The position numbers and the translations under genes are program-made. From Rhizobium bangladeshense (lineage in GTDB: Bacteria > Pseudomonadota > Alphaproteobacteria > Rhizobiales > Rhizobiaceae), in contig NZ_LYPL01000001.1 in NCBI RefSeq assembly GCF_001662075.1, positions 62,001-126,000 of the forward strand: a stretch of 64,000 bases of DNA, read 5' to 3'. Of this stretch, positions 16,397 through 27,588 are shown piece by piece (the first letter of the stretch is position 1; every line of letters begins with the position of its first letter). The notes under the pieces are model-generated. The model made no database searches and was not told the DNA's origin. It saw only the letters and a list, made by a program, of their open reading frames with translations.

Positions 16397-19300
16397 ATGC
16401 CCGCAGTCCAATATCCGTTCATCGATATCGCCGTGCATGCGCGGGTGCGGGAACGCTTTTCACGCGGCGAAGCCATGGTGCTGTTTTCGGCCGATCTTGG
16501 CCGCCTGCTCTGGGCTAACGGTGCGGGTGCGGAGCTTTTCGGCCATTCGGCGGTCTATGATCTGCTCGATCAGGGCGTCGACCGTACCGACATCACCTTC
16601 CGCCAGTTGGAGACGGCAGCGCGCCAGCTCGCCGATATCGGCGACCAGCGCAGCCTGATGATCCGCGTCGCCAAAGGCTTCCAACGCGCGCAGGTGCAGG
16701 CGGCGGCAGAACTGATCCGGCTTTCCCAGGGTGAAAAGGCCATTTTGTTTTCGGTGCCGGTCTCGGCAAGGCCGCTTGCATCGGACGCCTCGGCCGCCCA
16801 GATGCTGCAGGGGCTCGACGATCCCGACACGCATATGGCCGTCATCGGCGCAAATGGCGAGGTCATCGCCGCCTCGCCGGGCTTTGCCTCGCTTGCCATC
16901 TCCGGCGAGACCGCCAAGACCCTGATCAATCTTGCCGGCGCCCATCCCGACCGATTGGTGAAACGCCCGGTTGCCACCGGCCGGGGTTATCTCCCGGCCG
17001 CGGTCGGCAAGCTTAGCGACGAACCGCCGCTCAATCTGCTGTTTGCCGTGGAGACCGCGATCGGTCATCTCGACGCGGTCGATGCGACCGGGCTCGATCC
17101 AGTTGATGCACCCGTGCTTGACGCTGTTGATGCACCGCCGCAGGCGGCTAACGCGCCCGCAGGGGAAGCAAGCGCGCCGCCGGCCGAACTCCCCCCGGAA
17201 GAGCCGGTCGCAGCAACCGGCTTTACCGAGATCGTCGACGCGGTGTCGGATATCGAAGAGGTCGAGGAGACCCTCGAAGAGATCGCCGTCGAAAGCGAAC
17301 AGCCGGCAGAGGCGGCCGCCGCATCCGCCGACGAAACGACCGCGCAGATGCACCGGGGTGAAGACGCGGCGCCTGATAACAACGACGGCGTAATCGACAG
17401 CAGTGCGGATGAGGCGGACGCGCCTGCCGCGCTCGTCGACGACGGTTCGGTCCATTCGGCTGACGCGACCGCGGAAACGAACGGGACGGCAGAACCGGCC
17501 GAAGCCGGCCAGACGCCCCTCGAAGAGACGCCGGCCATGGCCAATGAAGCGCCGGCCGCTGCCGCGCCCGCGATTTCCGACACGTCCCCTGCCCCGGCGC
17601 TTGCACCGGAGCCCGGCTTCGTCTTCCGGCCGAACAGCCGCGCCACGCGCTTCGTCTGGAAGATCGATGCGGAAGGCCGGTTCAGCGAGGTCAGCCACGA
17701 ATTTGCCGAGGCCGTCGGTCCGCATGCATCCGCCATCATCGGCTCCGCCTTCAGTGACATCGCCGCGCTTTTCAACTTGGATCCGGACGGCAAGCTATCC
17801 GAGGCGCTCGCGCGCCGCGACACATGGTCGGGCAAGACGATCCTCTGGCCGGTCGAAGGCACCAGCCTCGTCGTTCCGGTCGATCTCGCGGCACTGCCGA
17901 CCTATACCCGCAACCGCGACTTCGACGGTTTCCGCGGCTTCGGCGTCGTCAGGCTCTCCGACGCACAGGAGGATCCGCTGGCGCTTGGCCTGACGCTCGG
18001 CCCGGATGGCGTCGGCCATGATGCGGCAAGCCTCGGCCCGATCACCGAGCCTGTCGCCGAACCGGCGCCTGACAAGGAAGTCACGTCCGAGGAGGCCATG
18101 GCGGAACCGCCCGTGGCGGACGAGAACCGGCTTGAGACGAGGGCAGCAGTCGTGCCGCAGGCCGAAGAGACGGTCCCGGAAGCGGTGACCGGCGAAGGGA
18201 CGAGCGTCGAGACACCCGTCCGGGAGGATGCTGCAGACGAACCGCCGGCGCTTCGCATCGTCGAAACACCCAATCGCCGTTTCACCGACAAGGTCGTTCA
18301 GCTTCACAGCACGGGCGCCGCGCTGACAGCCGCCGAACAGGCGAATTTCCGCGAGATCGCCAAGCGCCTGGAAGCATTCGGCGCCCGCAACGAAGATCCG
18401 GCCGCTCCAGCGCCGAGCGATGCCGGCACCACGGAAACGGCGGCTTTCGAAGAGAGCTTGGAACCGGAAACTTTCAAGGACGAAACGCCGCTCGCCGATA
18501 CGGCCGACACCGCTTCGGCCGAGGAGCCGGCGCCGCAGGAAGCGATCTTCGAGAACGCGGCAGAGGCGCTGCAAGAAGAGACTGAAGAGCCCGCCGCCAT
18601 AGAAGAGGACGAGGTGACGGAAGGGCTCGAGGAGACAGTGAGCCAGATCGAGGTTCTCACGAGCTTTATTCCGCCGCGGGTCAAGATGACCGACGGGCTT
18701 TCGGCCGGAACGGTCGACCAGCTGCCTGTCGCGGTGCTCATCCATGTCGGCGACGCGCTGATGCATGCCAACCCCGAATTCATGCGGCTGACGGGCTATT
18801 CGTCCCTCGATGCGCTACGCGACGTGGGTGGCATCGAAGCGCTGCTGCAGCGCCGCGAACTCGAGGAGTATGCCACGGGCTCCGGCACCATGATGCTGGT
18901 CAAGGCCGACGACACGCTGACGCCGGTCACCGCGCGGCTGCAATCGGTGCGCTGGGAAGATGCCAACGCCCTGATGCTGGCGCTGATGCCGGTGGAAGGC
19001 AAGGAAGACGCCCGCGCTGACGCCGGCCGGTCCGAAGCCCGCCCGGAGCGGATGGTCGAGAAGGTGGCCAAGCTTCAGGTCGAAGTAGAGGAATTGCGCT
19101 CGATCCTGGAAACGGCGACCGACGGCGTCGTCGTCATCGGCACGGAGGGCGATATCCGCTCGATGAACCGGTCGGCCAGCGCGCTTTTCAATTATGACGA
19201 ACAGGAGACGCGCGGCAAACCCTTCGTCATGCTGTTTGCCCATGAGAGCCAGAAAGCGGTTCTCGACTATCTGAACGGCCTCTCCGGCCATGGCGTCGCC

Positions 19301-20194
19301 AGCGTCTTGAACGACGGGCGCGAGGTGATCGGCCGCGAGGCCGCCGGCGGCTTCGTGCCGCTGTTCATGACGATGGGCCGGCTCACCTCCTCGAATGGCT
19401 ATTGTGCCGTCATCCGCGATATCACCCAATGGAAGCGCACCGAGGAGGAGCTGCGCAACGCCAAGGGGGCGGCCGAAACCGCAAACGCCCACAAGACCGA
19501 TTTCCTTGCCCGCGTCAGCCACGAAATCCGCACGCCGCTCAACGCCATTATCGGCTTTTCCGATATGATGGCCGGCGAGCGCTTCGGTCCGATCGGCCAT
19601 CCCCGTTATATCGAATATGCCAACGATATCGGCCGCTCCGGCCGGCACGTCCTCGACATCGTCAACGACCTGCTCGACATTTCGAAGATCGAGGCCGGCG
19701 AGATGGATCTCGATTTTGCCGCCGTCGGCCTCAACGAGGCGGTCTCGGAGGCGGTGGCGCTGGTCCAGCCGCAGGCGAATGGCCAGCGTGTCATCATACG
19801 CACGGCGCTGTCGCATGCGGTGCCCGATGTCGTGGCCGATCTGCGCTCGATCAAGCAGATCGCGCTCAACATCCTGTCGAACGCCATCCGCTTTACCCCG
19901 TCGGGCGGGCAGATCGTCGTCTCCACCTCCTACGAGGCGAATGGCAGCGTGGTGTTGCGGGTCCGCGATACCGGCATAGGCATGACGCGCGCCGAACTCG
20001 ACCATGCGATGAAACCGTTCCGGCAGGTCTCCTCGACCCAGTCGCGCCATCGCGGCGACGGCACCGGGCTCGGCCTGCCGCTGACCAAGGCGATGGTCGA
20101 TGCCAACCGGGCGACATTCTCGATCAATTCGGCGCCGAACGAAGGCACACTGGTTGAGATCACCTTCCCGTCGCAACGCGTGCTGGCCGGCTGA
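16397..20194 (+). CDS. Multi-PAS sensor histidine kinase, PdhS/PleC/DivJ-like
   Basis: 1265 residues with no membrane segment. An N-terminal sensory region (about 1-220) is followed by an acidic Ala/Pro/Glu-rich disordered stretch (about 230-400), a PAS-like block (about 405-525) and a second disordered acidic linker (about 530-750). Two further PAS regions follow (about 765-860 and 890-1010), then HisKA with phospho-acceptor His1042 in RVSHEIRTPLNAI, and HATPase_c with NILSNAIRFTP, DTGIGM and GTGLGLPL. The long HisKA segment (IIGFSDMMAGERFGPIG, then YANDIGRSG) is the version shared by the DivK-directed kinases PdhS, PleC and DivJ of alphaproteobacteria. A role in cell-cycle or polarity signalling is inferred from that. 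It lacks a receiver domain. No cognate regulator gene is adjacent. Confidence 0.85.
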   Translation: MPAVQYPFIDIAVHARVRERFSRGEAMVLFSADLGRLLWANGAGAELFGHSAVYDLLDQGVDRTDITFRQLETAARQLADIGDQRSLMIRVAKGFQRAQVQAAAELIRLSQGEKAILFSVPVSARPLASDASAAQMLQGLDDPDTHMAVIGANGEVIAASPGFASLAISGETAKTLINLAGAHPDRLVKRPVATGRGYLPAAVGKLSDEPPLNLLFAVETAIGHLDAVDATGLDPVDAPVLDAVDAPPQAANAPAGEASAPPAELPPEEPVAATGFTEIVDAVSDIEEVEETLEEIAVESEQPAEAAAASADETTAQMHRGEDAAPDNNDGVIDSSADEADAPAALVDDGSVHSADATAETNGTAEPAEAGQTPLEETPAMANEAPAAAAPAISDTSPAPALAPEPGFVFRPNSRATRFVWKIDAEGRFSEVSHEFAEAVGPHASAIIGSAFSDIAALFNLDPDGKLSEALARRDTWSGKTILWPVEGTSLVVPVDLAALPTYTRNRDFDGFRGFGVVRLSDAQEDPLALGLTLGPDGVGHDAASLGPITEPVAEPAPDKEVTSEEAMAEPPVADENRLETRAAVVPQAEETVPEAVTGEGTSVETPVREDAADEPPALRIVETPNRRFTDKVVQLHSTGAALTAAEQANFREIAKRLEAFGARNEDPAAPAPSDAGTTETAAFEESLEPETFKDETPLADTADTASAEEPAPQEAIFENAAEALQEETEEPAAIEEDEVTEGLEETVSQIEVLTSFIPPRVKMTDGLSAGTVDQLPVAVLIHVGDALMHANPEFMRLTGYSSLDALRDVGGIEALLQRRELEEYATGSGTMMLVKADDTLTPVTARLQSVRWEDANALMLALMPVEGKEDARADAGRSEARPERMVEKVAKLQVEVEELRSILETATDGVVVIGTEGDIRSMNRSASALFNYDEQETRGKPFVMLFAHESQKAVLDYLNGLSGHGVASVLNDGREVIGREAAGGFVPLFMTMGRLTSSNGYCAVIRDITQWKRTEEELRNAKGAAETANAHKTDFLARVSHEIRTPLNAIIGFSDMMAGERFGPIGHPRYIEYANDIGRSGRHVLDIVNDLLDISKIEAGEMDLDFAAVGLNEAVSEAVALVQPQANGQRVIIRTALSHAVPDVVADLRSIKQIALNILSNAIRFTPSGGQIVVSTSYEANGSVVLRVRDTGIGMTRAELDHAMKPFRQVSSTQSRHRGDGTGLGLPLTKAMVDANRATFSINSAPNEGTLVEITFPSQRVLAG

Positions 20195-20216
20195 TCCTTA
20201 ATCTCTGGCGTAAAAA

Positions 20217-20237
20217 AAGGCAGCCAGAGGCTGCCTT
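20217..20237. terminator. Terminator between the kinase and acetoacetyl-CoA synthetase genes
   Basis: AAGGCAGCC-AGA-GGCTGCCTT stem-loop, 23 bp after the kinase stop. On the minus strand it is followed by TTTTTTT, making it an efficient terminator for leftward transcription from the synthetase gene; rightward it lacks a good T-tract. The rest of the 229-bp gap holds a second hairpin (20351-20371, AACCTTTC / GAAAGGTT) and no gene. Confidence 0.75.
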
Positions 20238-20423
20238 GAATTTGGTGCTGTTCAACAAGAGCTCAGTCGATCAACGTCATGTTTCGTAAGCCGGAAGGCT
20301 CAAGGCCGCCTCGTTCATGTGCGGCCCCCAAGTTGCTCCAACCTTTGCCTAACCTTTCTTAACGAAAGGTTTCCATGACAGCGGATTGCTGAATGGTGAA
20401 AGCTTGTGGTTTACGATTCCTTA

Positions 20424-22376
<1,953 letters not shown>

Positions 22377-22412
22377 TCAATCCTCCTCCCCAATCTCGCC
22401 TTTATATCATGC

Positions 22413-22421
22413 TGCATTGCA
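22413..22421. promoter_or_regulatory. TGCATTGCA element in the acetoacetyl-CoA synthetase promoter
   Basis: The 9-mer TGCATTGCA, identical to the one in the phasin promoter (16258-16266), lies 37 bp upstream of the synthetase ATG, next to a TTATAA sequence. It could be a site for a PHB regulator of the PhaR/AniA type. The rest of the 232-bp gap shows no gene. Confidence 0.4.
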
Positions 22422-22608
22422 TTATAAAGGGTGGAACCCGAGAGCATCCGACGTCCGGGAACAGGGCGGAAAGCGCAACCGATCTCAGCGTCGATTCAAA
22501 ATACCCACGCACACGCGGCGCTGGAGGGATTTGCATCTGCCCGATATTTCCTATATCCGGCGAAATCAGCGCTTAACGGCTTAACCGGCTGAATGACCGG
22601 CGGAGATC

Positions 22609-24501
22609 ATGGGTACGTCAAGACATCGCAGGTGGCGCAGGAAGATCGGACCCGTTTCGCGCTGGCTGCCGGCCTTCGCGCGTGTTTCGACCGTGCTGCT
22701 GCTGATCGCGCTTGGGCTTTTCGTGGCGCTGAGGGTCGCCGCGCCCTATCTCATCACGACCGGTTTCGTGCGCTCCGGCATCGAGGACGCGCTGTCGAAA
22801 TGGACGGGCTATCAGGCCGAGATCGAAGGCAATCCGGTTCTCGAATTCTGGCCGACGCCACGCATCACGCTGAACGAGGTTACGATCCGCCAGCCGCGAG
22901 AAAGCGGCGACAAGCTGCTCGGCAGCATCGAAAGCCTGTCGGCCGATTTCAGCCTCATCGATGCGCTGAGAGGCCGGACGAGTTTCCACGAATTCCATCT
23001 GCTGCGCCCCAACCTCGCGCTGACGCGTGACGAAAAAGGCCTGATCGACTGGAGTTATGCCGGCCTGCTCGCCCGTGCGATCAGCGGCGTACGCTACGAA
23101 AACGGAGCCGAGGTGCTCGATCCGACTCTCGATGCCGAGATCGGCGCGGTGACCGTCGAGGACGGCACGCTTGCCGTCACCGACATCGGGAGCGCCAAGA
23201 CCTACAATTTCGACAGCGTCACGGCCGACATCGCCTGGCCGCGGCTCTCAGGCGCGATCTCGGCCGTCGTCATCGCCCGCATCAACGGCGAGGACCTGAA
23301 GGTCGATTTCGCCTCGCGCCAGCCGCTGCTCGTTTTTGCCGGTAAGAGCGCCGAGACGCGGACATCGCTGACGTCAAACCTGCTGACGGCACGTTTCCAG
23401 GGAATCGCCAGCATCGCTCGCCTTTCGGCCGTTTCCGGCAATATCGCCGCCAGCATTCCCGATGTGCCGGCGCTTCTCACATGGTCGGGCAAATCGATCC
23501 CCGGCATCGGGACGCTGAAGAGCGCATCGCTGGAATCCGACATTATGTCGTCGGGCAGCGGGCTGCGCTTCAACGATCTCAGCCTGTCGCTGAACGAAGC
23601 AACCGCGACCGGCGTGATGGATCTTTCGACCGTGCCCGGCAGACGGCCGAAGATCGGCGGCACGCTTGCCTTCGACCAAATGAACCTCAAACCTTTCCTC
23701 GATGCCTTCGCGCTCAGGCTCGCCGCCGGCGAGGCAGAGGAAATCTCGAAAGGCATGCGGGAACCGCTGCAACTGCTTGACATCGACGTTAGGCTTTCGG
23801 CGCGCCGCGCGCAGATGGGCCTCTTCGAGCTTTCCGATGTCGGCGCCAGCATGATCGTGACCGGCGGCGAGGCGAAATTCGATATCGGCGACAGCGCCTA
23901 CGAAGGCGGCGAGCTGACCGCGCATCTGGAGGCGACGCAGCGTGATTTCGACGGCGGCGGCAAACTGCAGCTGTCGATCCGCGACGCCGACTTCGCCGCT
24001 CTTGCCGAGCGCCTGCAGCTCAAAGGGCCGCTGCCGCTTGCGACGGGATCGCTCGATCTCGACCTGCAGTCGCCAAAAGCGATCTGGACGACCGGCCTTG
24101 CCGACGTCACCGGCAGGCTGCACTTCTGGACGAAGGAGGGCATAATCCCCGGCATCGACGCCACAGCCCTGCGGAGCCAGGCCGCCGAAAAGCCGTTCTT
24201 TCCGCTCAGCGCGGCGGCGAACGGCGCCTTCGCCTTCAGTCGGCTGGATCTTCAGGCCGATTTCGCCAATGGTTCGGCCGAGATCCACGACGCCCATATC
24301 GCCGGACCTGCACAGACGCTGACACTTTCCGGCGTCATCACCTACCAGTCGAACGGGCTGGCGCTTTCCGGCTCACTGGAGGCAACCGATCCGGCCAAGG
24401 CGGCCGAACTGCCGCTTCTGCCGTTCTTCATCGGCGGCTCATGGCCAAATCCTGTCATTTCGCCGGTGCCGCTTTTCGGCAATACACCTCACGCGCAGTA
24501 A
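22609..24501 (+). CDS. AsmA-family envelope protein
   Basis: 630 residues. An Arg-rich N-terminus (RHRRWRRK) precedes one signal-anchor helix (about 20-45), leaving the rest in the periplasm. The N-terminal AsmA pattern follows: ALSKWTGYQAEIEGNPVLEFWPTPRITLNEVTI near 60-95, and the C-terminal half contains an AsmA_2-like stretch of beta-strand repeats. The family is related to bridge-like lipid transfer proteins and influences outer-membrane composition. The ATG follows GGCGGAGAT. It converges on the potI gene with one base between the stops and no clear terminator. Confidence 0.85.
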   Translation: MGTSRHRRWRRKIGPVSRWLPAFARVSTVLLLIALGLFVALRVAAPYLITTGFVRSGIEDALSKWTGYQAEIEGNPVLEFWPTPRITLNEVTIRQPRESGDKLLGSIESLSADFSLIDALRGRTSFHEFHLLRPNLALTRDEKGLIDWSYAGLLARAISGVRYENGAEVLDPTLDAEIGAVTVEDGTLAVTDIGSAKTYNFDSVTADIAWPRLSGAISAVVIARINGEDLKVDFASRQPLLVFAGKSAETRTSLTSNLLTARFQGIASIARLSAVSGNIAASIPDVPALLTWSGKSIPGIGTLKSASLESDIMSSGSGLRFNDLSLSLNEATATGVMDLSTVPGRRPKIGGTLAFDQMNLKPFLDAFALRLAAGEAEEISKGMREPLQLLDIDVRLSARRAQMGLFELSDVGASMIVTGGEAKFDIGDSAYEGGELTAHLEATQRDFDGGGKLQLSIRDADFAALAERLQLKGPLPLATGSLDLDLQSPKAIWTTGLADVTGRLHFWTKEGIIPGIDATALRSQAAEKPFFPLSAAANGAFAFSRLDLQADFANGSAEIHDAHIAGPAQTLTLSGVITYQSNGLALSGSLEATDPAKAAELPLLPFFIGGSWPNPVISPVPLFGNTPHAQ

Positions 24502-24502
24502 A

Positions 24503-25321
24503 TCAGGCCCCGGCGGTGGCGGCGCGCTCGTCCCGATCACGCTGGATTTCGCGGCGCTTGGTGATGATCGAGGCGCAGATGACGCCGATCGCGACGATGC
24601 CGATCAGGATGGTGCAGACCGCATTGATCTCCGGCGTCACGCCGAGGCGCACCTGGCTGTAGATCTTCATCGGCAGCGTCGTTGCGCCCGGGCCTGAGGT
24701 GAAGCTTGCGATCACCAGGTCATCCAGCGACAGAGTGAACGCCAGGATCCACCCCGAAAACACGGCCGGCGAGATGATCGGCAGGGTAATTTCGAAGAAG
24801 GTGCGCACCGGCGGCGCCCCCAGATCCTGCGCCGCTTCCTCAATTGACTGGTCGAAGCTTAGAAGCCGTGATTGCACGACGACGGCGACGAAGCACATGG
24901 TCAGCGTCGTATGCGCCAGCGTGATCGTCCAGAAGCCGCGGTCGAAGCCGATCGCCACGAAAAGCAGCAGCAGCGACAGGCCGGTGATGACCTCGGGCAT
25001 GACGAGCGGCGCATAGACCATGCCCGAGAAAAGCATGCGGCCGCGAAAGCGGGTGTAACGCACCAGCGTCAGCGCCGCCATCGTGCCGAGCACGGTGGCG
25101 AAGGTGGCCGACAGCAGACCGACGCGGATCGTCACCCAGGCGGCATCGAGCAGGGCCTGGTTCGACAGCAGCGAGACGTACCATTTGGTGGAGAAGCCGC
25201 CCCAGACGGTAACGAGCTTCGACTCGTTGAAGGAAAAGATCACCAGCAGCACGATCGGCAGATAGAGGAAGGCAAAGCCGAGCACGACGGAGATGACGTT
25301 GAAACGGGTCCACCGCAGCAT
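24503..25321 (-). CDS. potI: Spermidine/putrescine ABC transporter permease PotI-type
   Basis: 272-residue inner-membrane permease with about six helices. The EAA coupling loop EEAAQDLGAPPVRTFFEI is near residues 160-178. The N-terminus (FLYLPIVLLVIFSFNESK) is the PotC/PotI pattern. It starts 3 bp after the potH stop and is last in the transporter operon. It pairs with PotH to form the channel of a putrescine-type importer. Confidence 0.88.
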   Translation of the reverse strand: MLRWTRFNVISVVLGFAFLYLPIVLLVIFSFNESKLVTVWGGFSTKWYVSLLSNQALLDAAWVTIRVGLLSATFATVLGTMAALTLVRYTRFRGRMLFSGMVYAPLVMPEVITGLSLLLLFVAIGFDRGFWTITLAHTTLTMCFVAVVVQSRLLSFDQSIEEAAQDLGAPPVRTFFEITLPIISPAVFSGWILAFTLSLDDLVIASFTSGPGATTLPMKIYSQVRLGVTPEINAVCTILIGIVAIGVICASIITKRREIQRDRDERAATAGA

Positions 25322-25324
25322 GGT

Positions 25325-26236
25325 CTATCTCCCCCGCTCTTCGGCTTTAGCCTGTGCATTCTGAAAGAAGACGATCGGGATCACCAGGATCATGAGCAGG
25401 ATGGTTGCGACCGCCGAGGAGACCGGCCAGTCGCGATTGGCATTGAACTCGTTCCACAGCGTCTTGCCGATCATCAGCGTCTGCGATCCGCCGAGAAGAT
25501 CGGGGATGACGAATTCGCCGACGGCGGGGATGAAGACCAGCATGCAGCCGGCCACCACGCCTGGGATCGACAGCGGGAAAGTGACGCGCCAGAACGCTCG
25601 GATCGGCGTGCAGCCGAGATCCTGGGCCGCCTCGATCAGCGTACCGTCCATCTTTTCGAGCGACGAATAGAGCGGCAGCACCATGAAGGGCAGGTAGGAA
25701 TAGACGATACCGATATAGACCGCCGTCGGGGTGTTGAGAATGATCAGCGGCGTGTCGATGATATGCAGCGACATTAGGAGCTGGTTCAGCAATCCCTCGG
25801 GCTTCAGGATGGCAATCCAGGAGTAAACGCGGATCAGGAAGCTCGTCCAGAATGGCAGGATGACGAGCATCAGCAGCGTCGGGCGGATGGTGCGCGGCGC
25901 CTGCGCCATGCCATAGGCGATCGGATAGGCGATCAGCAACATCAGCAGGGTCGAGATACCGGCGATGGTGACGCTCGACAGATAAGCATTGAAGTAGAGA
26001 GGATCGTCGGTGAGATAGCCGTAGTTGTCGAAGGAGAAGGTCGCGATCTTGCTCCAGAAACCGCTCCAGCCATCGGCAAAAGAGAAGACCGGCTCATAGG
26101 GCGGTATGGCGATCGCCGTCGTCGACAGCGAGATGCGGAAGACGATGAAGAATGGCGCCAGAAAGAAGAGCAGCAGCCAGGCATAGGGAATGGCGATGAC
26201 GAGGCGGTTATAGAAGCGTGATGCCAGCGTTCCCAT
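25325..26236 (-). CDS. potH: Spermidine/putrescine ABC transporter permease PotH-type
   Basis: 303 residues with six predicted helices. The periplasmic part contains FDNYGYLTDDPLYFNAYLSS, as in PotB/PotH. The EAA loop EAAQDLGCTPIRAFWRV lies near 200-217, followed by FIPAVGEFVIPDLLGG, a strong PotH signature. It lies 4 bp after the ATPase stop, so the operon order is ATPase, PotH, PotI. Confidence 0.9.
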   Translation of the reverse strand: MGTLASRFYNRLVIAIPYAWLLLFFLAPFFIVFRISLSTTAIAIPPYEPVFSFADGWSGFWSKIATFSFDNYGYLTDDPLYFNAYLSSVTIAGISTLLMLLIAYPIAYGMAQAPRTIRPTLLMLVILPFWTSFLIRVYSWIAILKPEGLLNQLLMSLHIIDTPLIILNTPTAVYIGIVYSYLPFMVLPLYSSLEKMDGTLIEAAQDLGCTPIRAFWRVTFPLSIPGVVAGCMLVFIPAVGEFVIPDLLGGSQTLMIGKTLWNEFNANRDWPVSSAVATILLMILVIPIVFFQNAQAKAEERGR

Positions 26237-26240
26237 GATC

Positions 26241-27383
26241 TCAATCCTTCAGCAACACGCCGCCGTCTTCATCGAAAGAGACCCAGACGTCCTGATCATA
26301 GGTGAAGGGGTCTTCGACGGAGCGCTGCGCGTTGAGGGAAGAGGCTCTGACGAATTTGCCGCTCGGCAGCTTGATGTGGAAGACCGTCATGTCGCCGAGA
26401 TAGCCGATATCCCAGATCTCGCCCTTGGCCGCATTGACCGCGGCGTTCGCGGGTGCCGCGCGGCTGACGCGGATCTTCTCAGGGCGGATGGCAAAACCGG
26501 CCGTGCTGCCGATCGCCGGGGCACCTGCGGCGGCGATGCGGATGGTGAAACCGCTGTCGACGGCGATCTCGGTTGCGCCGCTCCCCGATGTCGTCACCTT
26601 GCCGTCGAAGATGTTCACGTCGCCGATGAAATCCGCCACGAAGCGGGAATTCGGCGCCTCGTAGATTTCGGCCGGTGTCGCCACCTGCACGACCTTGCCG
26701 TGGCTCATGACGGCGATGCGGTCGGCCATAGTCATCGCCTCTTCCTGGTCGTGGGTGACGACGACGAAGGTGAGGCCGAGGCTTTGCTGCAGGTCCATCA
26801 GCTCGAACTGGGTTTCCTCGCGCAGCTTCTTGTCGAGCGCGCCGAGCGGTTCGTCGAGCAGCAGCACTTTCGGGCGCTTGGCGAGCGAACGGGCGAGCGC
26901 CACGCGCTGACGCTGGCCGCCGGAGAGCTGGTTCGGCTTGCGGGAGGCAAATTGCTCGAGCTTGACGAGCTTCAGCATCTGCGCGACGCGCTCGGCCATT
27001 TCGTCCTTCGGCATGCCGTCCTGCTTCAGGCCGAAGGCGATGTTCTTCTCGACGGTCATGTGCGGGAAAAGCGCGTAGGACTGGAACATCATGTTGACCG
27101 GCCGCCTATAGGGTGGCGTGCCGGCGAGGTCGGTGCCATCGAGAACGATTTCGCCGGATGTCGGCTGCTCGAAGCCGGCGAGCATGCGCAGGAGCGTCGA
27201 CTTGCCGCAGCCGGACGCGCCGAGCAGCGCGAAGAACTCGCGGTGATAGATGTTCAGCGACAGGTCGTTGACGGCGGTAAAATCGCCGAAGCGCTTGGTG
27301 ACATTCTTGAAGGCAATGAAAGGTTTTGCGGACGGATCGGTCCAGGGCGCGAAAGCGCGGCGGATATTGCCTAAGGATTTCAT
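26241..27383 (-). CDS. potG: Polyamine ABC transporter ATP-binding protein PotG-type
   Basis: 380 residues from the ATG at 27383 (GGGGAA site). An in-frame start at 27470 would translate part of a RIME repeat and is rejected. Walker A is GASGCGKST, the signature LSGGQRQRV, Walker B VLLLDEPLGALD, and the H-loop lies in VVTHDQEEAM. A C-terminal TOBE domain (about 290-375) contains FAIRPEKIRVS. It energises the PotFGHI importer. The 205-bp gap to potF contains a RIME repeat and a hairpin, so its expression may be uncoupled from the binding protein. Confidence 0.9.
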   Translation of the reverse strand: MKSLGNIRRAFAPWTDPSAKPFIAFKNVTKRFGDFTAVNDLSLNIYHREFFALLGASGCGKSTLLRMLAGFEQPTSGEIVLDGTDLAGTPPYRRPVNMMFQSYALFPHMTVEKNIAFGLKQDGMPKDEMAERVAQMLKLVKLEQFASRKPNQLSGGQRQRVALARSLAKRPKVLLLDEPLGALDKKLREETQFELMDLQQSLGLTFVVVTHDQEEAMTMADRIAVMSHGKVVQVATPAEIYEAPNSRFVADFIGDVNIFDGKVTTSGSGATEIAVDSGFTIRIAAAGAPAIGSTAGFAIRPEKIRVSRAAPANAAVNAAKGEIWDIGYLGDMTVFHIKLPSGKFVRASSLNAQRSVEDPFTYDQDVWVSFDEDGGVLLKD

Positions 27384-27424
27384 ATTATTCCCCGAAAAAT
27401 ATGCGTATTCGGCCGGCCTCCGCC

Positions 27425-27539
27425 TAGAGCATGATGCCGAAAAGTGTGAGCGGTTTTCGGACGACATCATGCTCTAACTCTTCAATTTAGAACAGGATTC
27501 AGATTTTGGGCCGACCGGCCCAAAAATCATCCTGTTCTA
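27425..27539. repeat. RIME-like intergenic element, copy 1
   Basis: About 115 bp made of two palindromes. The first (27425-27476) has arms TAGAGCATGAT / ATCATGCTCTA with inner CCGAAAA / TTTTCGG. The second (27488-27539) has arms TAGAACAGGAT / ATCCTGTTCTA with inner TTTTGGGCC / GGCCCAAAA. The size and double-palindrome structure fit Rhizobium-specific intergenic mosaic elements. It lies between potF and potG, 42 bp upstream of the potG start. Confidence 0.85.
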
Positions 27540-27553
27540 GGCCGCCAATTGAA

Positions 27554-27579
27554 AGGCCCGGACGTTTCCGTCCGGGCCT
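27554..27579 (-). terminator. potF-potG intergenic hairpin
   Basis: A perfect 11-bp stem (AGGCCCGGACG / CGTCCGGGCCT) with a 4-nt loop, 10 bp after the potF stop. It has no strong T-tract on the minus strand, so attenuation or 3'-end stabilisation of the potF message is more likely than full termination. Confidence 0.7.
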
Positions 27580-27588
27580 GGCATTGAC

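Noticed and set aside
16460..17725. A 421-codon minus-strand frame opposite the histidine kinase N-terminus
   Set aside because: The kinase frame carries HisKA, HATPase and PAS features and one continuous frame. The opposite frame is Arg-rich and without ribosome site.
20238..20423. A small RNA gene in the gap after the kinase gene
   Set aside because: A hairpin is present (20351-20371), but no promoter-like pattern or T-tract was convincing.
27384..27470. An N-terminal extension of the PotG ATPase
   Set aside because: The residues derive from the RIME palindrome (MMSSENRSHFS), and a nearly identical peptide would start the FlgN-like protein at the other RIME copy. That shows these are translated repeats and not real starts.
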